In this document: in pieces, positions 4,260 to 10,420 of the stretch | Numbering within the stretch: position 1 is the stretch's first letter | Layout of the letters: each line of letters begins with the position of its first letter | Assembly (NCBI GenBank): GCA_021160885.1 | Contig: JAGHBR010000294.1 | Location: 1 to 10,420, forward strand | Direction of reading: 5' to 3' | From: Caldisericaceae bacterium | Lineage (GTDB): Bacteria; Calditrichota; Calditrichia; Calditrichales; Calditrichaceae | Length of the DNA stretch: 10,420 bases | Program-made: the position numbers and the translations under genes | Notes under the pieces: model-generated | What the model was told of the DNA's origin: nothing | Database searches by the model: none | Seen by the model: only the letters and a program-made list of their open reading frames with translations

Positions 4260-6167
4260 TTAGAAAGCGAAATACAGGCCAGCATGAATGGCATAGCGCG
4301 AAGGATCAGATTTTTTAGGCAATAGTTTGTACCCAAGATCTACTCTTACTGGTCCCAACGGAGTAAGTAGGGCTAATCCAAAACCTGTAGTTGGTTTGAT
4401 TTCCAGCGGGTTCACCTGGTTCAATTCAGCCCATACGTTTCCGGCATCTACAAAGGTTTCCATAACCAACAGCCAGAAGAGCGGAATGCGCAATTCTGCA
4501 TTAGCTATGAACAATGCTTTTCCACCGGCAGCGCGAATGATTTTACCGTTTTGATCGTAACCGGCAGCCGGTCCTAAAAGCTGTTCATGGTAGCCACGCA
4601 CAGTGGTGGCTCCACCGGCAAAAAAACGGTCGTCAATGGGAATTTCCTTTTTACCGAACAGTTCAACAATAGCGCCAATTTTCAAGCGCGTGGCAAACGT
4701 AAAATTCCAGCGCTTGAAATGGGGTAGCTTGGGCCGAAAAGGCTGGTAACGCTGCCAGGAAGCAGTTAAAGTAATGTAGCGGTTGATTTCGTTTATTCCG
4801 TCTTCGTTTTTACCTCTACTGTAACTAAAAGACAAGCTCACATCGGAATACGAACCATCGTATGGATTAAAAATGTTTTTTCGTTTATCACGCTTACCAT
4901 AAAAGGAGAGGGAATAAACCGCGCTTTTACGAACCTGTTCCGGAGAAATTAAAGTTGTGTCGATAGTGCCCTGTTTAACAATATCGACCTGCCTGGCCGA
5001 AAGCCCGCCACTCATTTCAACGCCTTTGGAAAAAACTTTGTGCACATCAAATGATCCACGGTAGAGATTAAAATGAGCGCTATTAACCGGTCGGTATTGT
5101 TCGAAGGCTAATTGAAAAACACCGGGCGTTCGAGTGTAGAACATCCATGGTTCCACAAACACCAGGGTTGCCCGGTTATCAGGATTTATGATGTTCTTTT
5201 TACCGAAATCGTAATAAAAAGAAGGCGTTAAAAAAAGGCTGATGCTTCGACCGGTGCCAAAAAGATTACGATGCCCGCCCTGCAAAGTGATTTCCACCTT
5301 GTTACCAAAATAGATATCCTGGTCGTGGGCCACGCCAAGGCGAAAGCCAACCCAGCGGGCCTCTTTTTCCTGCACCAGAACTTTTAAAACCGCACGCGTG
5401 GAATCATCCGGCAATGGTTCAAGATCAAAGCGGACGTATCTGAAAAGACCGGTTGCGTAGAGATTTTGTTGAGATTTGTTCAGCGCCTGACGATTGTAGC
5501 GGTCGCCTTTTTTTATTTCCAGCTCACGCCGGACTATAAATTTCTGGCACATTTTTAAACCTTTGTACTGAATGTCGGCAATGTAAACCGTGGCATTTTC
5601 TTTGATGGTCAGGTACAAAAAGATCAACGAATCCTGTTCATAAAGATATTGTGGATCAATGTTTACGTAGGGCTTGCCTGAGTTGTAAAAGATATCTTCC
5701 ACTTTACGAATAGCCTCGCTGATTTGCGCTTCCTGGAAGGGTTTGCCAATTCTTAGATTTTTAAAGGCTGGTTCCAGCTTTTTAAGCGGAATGGTTTCTA
5801 AACCGGAAAAACGTACTCCCCCAAAATAATATCTTTTGTCTAAATCGATTAAATAGTAAAGTTTGACCCTGTTTTTTCGGGGATCGAGCACCACACTGTC
5901 GCGCACATCCACATTTAAAAAACCGTAATTTTTGAAATAATTGGTTAATAAAATCCGATCCAGCTTAACCAGACGCGGCTCGTACAATCTGCCCTCTTTA
6001 GAGTTAATAATTTCCTCTAAAGATTGATCGCCTTTAAAATCTACTTTACTAAAAATGATTTTGTCGATTTTTCGACCAGCGCCTAACACCTCCTGCCAGG
6101 CCAAAAGCAGCAGTAAAAAAGCAATAACCCAATGTTTTGTTTGATTTGTTCTAAAATTTTTGTTCAT
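4260..6167 (-). CDS. tamA: BamA/TamA-family outer-membrane barrel protein with three POTRA domains
   Basis: From the ATG at 6167 the protein has 635 residues. A signal peptide covers about 1-30 (Lys at 3 and 11, leucine-rich core, likely cleavage near VLGA). Three POTRA-like modules follow at about 34-108, 112-191 and 193-268, then a beta-barrel to the C-terminus. Barrel hallmarks are FFAGG (515-519), the loop-6 VRGY (523-526), FVDAGNVW (572-579), TPLGPVRVDLGY (602-613) and a terminal aromatic beta-signal, LYFAF. BamA usually has five POTRAs and TamA three; three here, directly after tamB, favours TamA. It would insert proteins into, or move lipids to, the outer membrane together with TamB. 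No lipobox cysteine follows the signal peptide, unlike the TamL lipoproteins of Bacteroidota. An upstream in-frame TTG at 6242 would add 25 residues that spoil the signal peptide, so I reject it. AAGGA lies 13 bases before the ATG, a weak site. A specialised BamA paralogue is the main alternative. Confidence 0.92.
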   Translation of the reverse strand: MNKNFRTNQTKHWVIAFLLLLLAWQEVLGAGRKIDKIIFSKVDFKGDQSLEEIINSKEGRLYEPRLVKLDRILLTNYFKNYGFLNVDVRDSVVLDPRKNRVKLYYLIDLDKRYYFGGVRFSGLETIPLKKLEPAFKNLRIGKPFQEAQISEAIRKVEDIFYNSGKPYVNIDPQYLYEQDSLIFLYLTIKENATVYIADIQYKGLKMCQKFIVRRELEIKKGDRYNRQALNKSQQNLYATGLFRYVRFDLEPLPDDSTRAVLKVLVQEKEARWVGFRLGVAHDQDIYFGNKVEITLQGGHRNLFGTGRSISLFLTPSFYYDFGKKNIINPDNRATLVFVEPWMFYTRTPGVFQLAFEQYRPVNSAHFNLYRGSFDVHKVFSKGVEMSGGLSARQVDIVKQGTIDTTLISPEQVRKSAVYSLSFYGKRDKRKNIFNPYDGSYSDVSLSFSYSRGKNEDGINEINRYITLTASWQRYQPFRPKLPHFKRWNFTFATRLKIGAIVELFGKKEIPIDDRFFAGGATTVRGYHEQLLGPAAGYDQNGKIIRAAGGKALFIANAELRIPLFWLLVMETFVDAGNVWAELNQVNPLEIKPTTGFGLALLTPLGPVRVDLGYKLLPKKSDPSRYAIHAGLYFAF

Positions 6168-6216
6168 TTTTTTCTTTAAAATCCTTAACCTCGTTAAACC
6201 AGTTGCGGCGACACCC

Positions 6217-6294
6217 AAAGGGCATGCCAAAGATAAAAGCAAAACAATTATATTTTTTAATTAAGATTATCTTTGTTTAATTGCTTTGCCCTTT
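6217..6294 (-). promoter_or_regulatory. Large two-part stem-loop between tamB and tamA
   Basis: The outer arms AAAGGGCA (6217-6224) and TGCCCTTT (6287-6294) give 8 perfect bp. The inner arms CAAAGATAA (6228-6236) and TTATCTTTG (6267-6275) give 9 perfect bp, nested inside with a 3/11-base internal loop and a 30-base AT-rich apex. In the tamB-tamA transcript it begins right after the tamB stop and ends 49 bases before the tamA ATG. No U-run follows in that direction, so it is not a tamB terminator. It may be an RNA processing or stability element that sets the tamB:tamA ratio, which is inference. Confidence 0.5.
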
Positions 6295-6295
6295 T

Positions 6296-9200
6296 TCAGA
6301 AAGAGTACTCCCAATTTAAACCAAACCGAATGCGCGTGTTTCCCCGTTCGGTCTTTTCGTAATAACTATCCAGCGTCCAATAACGATTGATGCGATATTG
6401 CAAGCCAATGCGATTACCGGCTCCCCAGCTCAAACGCGGTGCCGGGATGTTTTCGCCAAATCGTGTCCGGTATTCCACGTACAAATCACTGGTCAGATAT
6501 TTACCAAAAGCTATCGAAGCATCGCTCAGGCCGTTGTTCAATCTAAAACGACTCAGGTTAACCAGAGAACCGCTGGCATTAATTTCCACACGGTCCAGGC
6601 CGGTAAAGCGTTCTGCGCCGCGTTCCATGGCGGTTAAAATAGAAGTAGTAGCTATTTTTTCTCCTATGTCGCGTAAGGCCGAATCTGGGCTGGATCGTAC
6701 TGTAGAAACATCGGCCCCTAAGGTTAACAATGAAATTTTATCAAAGGCCGAAAGCGCCAGTTCCCGACCATTTTCAAAAACGCGCATCTGTTGATTCAAA
6801 TTACTTACACTACCGTTTAGAGCCAGTTCAAACTTTTTATTGCCCAGTTGCTTAATGGCTACCACATCAATATCAGGGTCAATGGGAATTTTGTTTTTAA
6901 AATCGATCGTGGCATTTTGCACGATAAAGTTTTGATTCCATGATGAATATTTTCCGCTGATGGCTTCCAGATGTCCTAAAATACTTGGTTCATCCGAAGG
7001 CGGCACCATACTAATGTGCAGATCGCCCATAAACACAATCCTGAAATTGTTGGCCAGATTCAAAGGCGAACTGGTTACCGTAAAATTACCCGGAATTTCT
7101 ACATCTAAATTCAGCGCCAGAAAGGGCGGCTCGGGTTTAATGACTTCCTGACTCAAATAAACGCTGCGGGCAATCTGATCAAGATCAATTTCAACCACGC
7201 CTTTCGGGATGTACAAATCACCCGAAACGTAAATGGTGTCTCGACCTTTGATGGTTAAATTTTCAGAACTGATCACCGCCTTGACGTTCTGGATGAAATA
7301 ATCAACATAAAACTCGTCTAATTTCAGGGCTAAATCCAGCCCCGGGCGATTGAGATCGGACAGATCAATCTTGCCCCTACCGAACAGATGACCTTCTTTA
7401 AGCGACCGTTTGGTCCAGGGCAGCAAAGAATTCAAAAAGCGCCACAGTTTTTCCAGAAAATCTTTTTCTTCCATGGAAACCGCCGTCATTTTTTCAATGT
7501 GTAACACGTGATCTTTGATGGTGCCTTTAAAATTCACATTACGAATCGGATCGCGAATGATGGACAACAACAATTGCCCGTTTTCAAGCGACAGATGGCC
7601 GCTTTCAATCTTTGGTGCAAGCGGCGTGCCCTGAATATTAAACTCTGCCTGGTAAGGCCCCTGAATGGATTCGACTTCTTCAATCAAATTTCTTAAAAAG
7701 ACAATTTGATCATCTTTACTGGTCACATGCAACCAGAAAGGTTTATTTAAAATATCCGAATCAAAATCGACCAGCGACAGGTTGTAATCTTGCCAGCCAC
7801 TGGCTTTTACGGAACTACCGTCAATCACAGCGGTTAGTTCGTCAAGCACAATTTTACCGGGCTCATTGTGAGCCTTTAATTGTAAAGAATCGCCGGGAAA
7901 AGTTTCGAAGTTGAATTTGTTTAGGTTAAGCTGCAGCTTCAGTTGCGGCTGGTCAGCTGTTCCGCTAATGGCCACCTGGCCCGAAGAGACGCCTTTAAGT
8001 CGTCGAATTCCTTTAAACAATGGAGCGTAATGACTCAATTGCAACCGTTCCCAGTCCAAAACCAGATCAACTTCTGTGTCTTCTAACAGATTAAATTTCT
8101 TTTCCTTAAGTCGTGTGGCAAACTCTCCTTGCAAGCCCAGGAATGTTGTGTCATTGGACAGTGTAAAATCATTGATGGTCAACAAATCTTTGGCAAAATA
8201 AAGGTCGCTGGTAATTCGGCCTAATAACACATTTTGCAGCCTCAAGCTGTCGGCTTGCAATTCAGCTTCCACACTTAAATCCGTTAACGGGGTCAGTAAC
8301 TCGACAAAGCCATTGATCTTTCCACTAAAACTCACATTACTTTTAAAAAACTGTTTAAACGGTGCAATTTCAAACTGGTTAAAGGAAAGCGCGCCCTGAA
8401 AATCCGCCAGATTGAAATCAAAAAATCCATTTAAGGTGATTTCTGAGTTTTGCGGCCCATTTAAGGTAAAACTTTCTAAAATAATTTCATCCTGATTTAA
8501 GGTAATGTTTAAAGTGTCGTTGGCATGCAACCAGTAATTTTCGTACTGCACTTTAAAGGGAAACAGCTTAACACTGGCGCTGTCCAGTGTTTCCTGCCAG
8601 TCTATGAAAATGCTGGTTGAAAAGTAATTTTGACGGCTTAAAAAATTCAGGTTTTTAATCTCCACGTGATTTTTCACCGTTTTCAGATCAAAACTGGCCT
8701 GGTCAATGGGAAAACGGTCTATCTTGCCTTGGGCAATTTTAAAGGAACCGCTGCCAATACGCTGTTTGCCAATACCCTGAATAAAGGCGTTAAATTTCAG
8801 AGAATCCAGTTGCAGCATATCGTATTTTAATTCCGGAACGATTAAATTGGCTGAAAAATCGGGGTTACTAATTGGGCCCTGCAGGTGAATGCGGCCATCC
8901 ATTTGCCCTTTTAAATCGGCCAGTCCCAGATCGCGAAAGGTGTGGTTTAAGGCATTGTTAAAGGTAAAAATATCCAAATTAATATTCAGCCTGCGATCCA
9001 GAGCGCCTTCCAAAAAGAAAGTTGAACTATCGGCCAGACGAATAAAGGAGGGCTTTTGAAAGCTGTAAAAGCCCCTTGTAGCTATGGCTTTCAGGCGAAT
9101 CGAATCGATTTCAATGGTGTCCAGCAAGCAATGATAAAATTCCAGATTGGCCTGTCCGGTAAGCTTTTTGAAATTGAGATTTTCGGCATTAATAAAAAAC

Positions 9201-10318
9201 CGACCATTTAAAATCGTTTGTGGTAATTGTTCATCGATTAAGTTCAAATCGACTTTGTCAAAAGACAGGCGGCCGCTGATTTGCTTTTGCTGATTCCAGT
9301 AAGCGGCGGCAGTTATTTGTGCCAAATTGGACTGAAATGCCAATTTTTTTAGCAATACTTCGCCTCGATTGTACTCCACATTAAAGGCCAGCTTCTGCAA
9401 CCGGCGCCGCTGCCACTGGCCTTTCAGGTTCCCCTGAGCGCCAAAATGCACTGGCATACCGCTAAATGAAAAACTGCCTTCCACGAAGGCCGGATGCCCC
9501 GGGGCAAATCCCATTAGTTGCCGGAATTCTGGTAATTCCAGATGAAAACTGGTAATATTAAAGTTCAAACCGTCTTCAGGGCTGAGTAAAGCATTAAAAT
9601 AAATGTTTGATGCATTGGTCTTAATTTCGCCCTGATTTAATATTATTCCCGTAGGATCGCCTTCCAACTGTAAGGCCATGGAATTTAGTTTTAAATCATA
9701 TTCCGGCCACAGGGCGGAAACTTGTTCCAACTTGATAGAAATCCGATTTTTTTGCAAACGGAAACTGGGAATGTTGATCTTGATCTGTTTCAGGTGCACT
9801 GGCGTATTAACAAGGTTAATTTCACCGGAAACTATCTCAAAGTTTCTTAATTTGAGATCAGGCAAGTTGCCGATCAGCGCTTCGATGTCCACATATTTTT
9901 GCCAGGAGGCCAATAGCGTATCAATATTAAATGGATTAGCGGTTTGGGATGGTTCGCTTTCAGGGATTGAAATATTTAATCGATCTAACACCAGACTGCT
10001 GATTTCGATCTTGTTTTTAAGCAGCGGCCAAAGTCGATAGTGCACTTCCAGGTAATTACAGTTTAATTCAATCCCCTGATTGGTTTTGACAGTTAAATTT
10101 TTGATTTGCAGGTGATTAAAAAGGCTGCCCTTTAAAGATTGGTACTGTACCTGAGCCGAGGGATGAATTTTCTTGTTAAGGTATTTTTTGGCTACGCCAG
10201 AAACAAAAGAGGCCTGCCACATTAACACGACTAACAGCCCGATCACAAGAAACAAGACAAGAACAAGCCCGGTTAAGATTTTTTTGATGTTTTTTAACCA
10301 ATTATTTTTGTTGTTCAT
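6296..10318 (-). CDS. tamB: TamB-like translocation/assembly module protein (AsmA-like superfamily)
   Basis: The 1340-residue protein has a short Lys/Asn-rich N-terminus and one transmembrane anchor at about 13-34. A very long beta-rich periplasmic region follows, with the repetitive alternating-hydrophobic strands of AsmA-like/TamB bridge proteins. The C-terminal TamB domain (formerly DUF490) covers roughly the last 350 residues. It includes HLEAISGKYSSW (from about 1116), NATIDFKN with the following DPDIDVVA, and a strand-rich end finishing NWEYSF, compatible with docking to an outer-membrane barrel. The length is close to E. coli TamB (about 1260 residues). Members form a hydrophobic groove from inner to outer membrane, implicated in phospholipid transport and outer-membrane protein assembly; the partner is most likely the TamA-like protein encoded next. 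The start is the only sensible ATG giving the anchor, with AGG a few bases upstream. Stop is TGA. tamB precedes tamA, opposite to E. coli. Confidence 0.94.
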   Translation of the reverse strand: MNNKNNWLKNIKKILTGLVLVLFLVIGLLVVLMWQASFVSGVAKKYLNKKIHPSAQVQYQSLKGSLFNHLQIKNLTVKTNQGIELNCNYLEVHYRLWPLLKNKIEISSLVLDRLNISIPESEPSQTANPFNIDTLLASWQKYVDIEALIGNLPDLKLRNFEIVSGEINLVNTPVHLKQIKINIPSFRLQKNRISIKLEQVSALWPEYDLKLNSMALQLEGDPTGIILNQGEIKTNASNIYFNALLSPEDGLNFNITSFHLELPEFRQLMGFAPGHPAFVEGSFSFSGMPVHFGAQGNLKGQWQRRRLQKLAFNVEYNRGEVLLKKLAFQSNLAQITAAAYWNQQKQISGRLSFDKVDLNLIDEQLPQTILNGRFFINAENLNFKKLTGQANLEFYHCLLDTIEIDSIRLKAIATRGFYSFQKPSFIRLADSSTFFLEGALDRRLNINLDIFTFNNALNHTFRDLGLADLKGQMDGRIHLQGPISNPDFSANLIVPELKYDMLQLDSLKFNAFIQGIGKQRIGSGSFKIAQGKIDRFPIDQASFDLKTVKNHVEIKNLNFLSRQNYFSTSIFIDWQETLDSASVKLFPFKVQYENYWLHANDTLNITLNQDEIILESFTLNGPQNSEITLNGFFDFNLADFQGALSFNQFEIAPFKQFFKSNVSFSGKINGFVELLTPLTDLSVEAELQADSLRLQNVLLGRITSDLYFAKDLLTINDFTLSNDTTFLGLQGEFATRLKEKKFNLLEDTEVDLVLDWERLQLSHYAPLFKGIRRLKGVSSGQVAISGTADQPQLKLQLNLNKFNFETFPGDSLQLKAHNEPGKIVLDELTAVIDGSSVKASGWQDYNLSLVDFDSDILNKPFWLHVTSKDDQIVFLRNLIEEVESIQGPYQAEFNIQGTPLAPKIESGHLSLENGQLLLSIIRDPIRNVNFKGTIKDHVLHIEKMTAVSMEEKDFLEKLWRFLNSLLPWTKRSLKEGHLFGRGKIDLSDLNRPGLDLALKLDEFYVDYFIQNVKAVISSENLTIKGRDTIYVSGDLYIPKGVVEIDLDQIARSVYLSQEVIKPEPPFLALNLDVEIPGNFTVTSSPLNLANNFRIVFMGDLHISMVPPSDEPSILGHLEAISGKYSSWNQNFIVQNATIDFKNKIPIDPDIDVVAIKQLGNKKFELALNGSVSNLNQQMRVFENGRELALSAFDKISLLTLGADVSTVRSSPDSALRDIGEKIATTSILTAMERGAERFTGLDRVEINASGSLVNLSRFRLNNGLSDASIAFGKYLTSDLYVEYRTRFGENIPAPRLSWGAGNRIGLQYRINRYWTLDSYYEKTERGNTRIRFGLNWEYSF

Positions 10319-10420
10319 GCAAGCCTGTAAAAGTTTGTTTTAACAAGATTTTCGATACAAAATCATCAAATATTAGCTACTGTTTAAATTAAGCATTGTT
10401 TTTTATTTTAAGCAAAATTC
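10319..10420 (-). promoter_or_regulatory. tamB upstream region with a short dyad
   Basis: There are 102 AT-rich bases before the tamB ATG. GATTTT (10347-10352) and AAAATC (10359-10364) are perfect inverted arms 28 bases upstream of the start codon and could be an operator. I find no convincing -35/-10 pair, and the promoter may lie beyond the window. Confidence 0.25.

Noticed and set aside
6168..6242. A longer tamA start at an in-frame TTG (position 6242).
   Set aside because: It adds 25 residues ahead of a textbook signal peptide, lacks a Shine-Dalgarno and lies in the intergenic stem-loop. The extension's Cys7 is too close to the N-terminus and lacks a proper lipobox.
6387..6794. A 135-codon frame on the + strand opposite the tamB 3' part.
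   Set aside because: It is antisense to a clear TamB C-terminal domain, with a low-complexity, basic translation lacking any domain. It is a shadow frame.
9678..10040. A 120-codon frame on the + strand opposite the tamB 5' part.
   Set aside because: It is fully covered by the well-supported TamB frame and has no recognisable motif.

Overview
The window reads as chromosomal DNA of a Gram-negative bacterium of the FCB superphylum. The best guess is Calditrichota (Caldithrix-like) or a close relative such as Ignavibacteria. The reasons are a C-terminal type IX secretion (Por) sorting domain with the SNYPNPFN motif, an outer-membrane biogenesis pair (TamB and a BamA/TamA-family barrel), moderate AT-richness and weak Shine-Dalgarno use. 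The phylum is inferred from motif style, not from any search.

Layout. Positions 1-317 hold no convincing gene but are dense in inverted repeats. Then, on the + strand, come a secreted phosphodiester glycosidase-domain protein with a T9SS tail (318-2786), a tRNA-Val(CAC) (2848-2921) flanked by hairpins, the downstream one being a good intrinsic terminator, and a membrane-anchored alpha/beta hydrolase (3008-3952). A convergent intergenic stretch (3953-4259) is made of short-period repeats, with a C-free tract, G-free tracts and a duplicated 54-base unit. On the - strand, tamB (10318-6296) is followed by tamA (6167-4260). They are separated by 129 bases that can fold into a large two-part stem-loop. 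Positions 10319-10420 are the tamB upstream region.

How the genes fit together. TamB would span the periplasm from an inner-membrane N-terminal anchor and meet the POTRA-bearing barrel TamA at the outer membrane, serving outer-membrane protein assembly or lipid transport. The order tamB then tamA is the reverse of E. coli. The glycosidase-domain protein would cross the outer membrane by T9SS and act at the cell surface. It has no visible operon link to the tam genes. The hydrolase has an intact Ser-Asp-His set but no assignable substrate.

I see no mobile element, CRISPR array or defence system. All five genes belong to recognised families. The least explained parts are non-coding: the structured leader with a Shine-Dalgarno in a hairpin loop, the strand-asymmetric repeat block between the convergent genes, and the tamB-tamA intergenic stem-loop.
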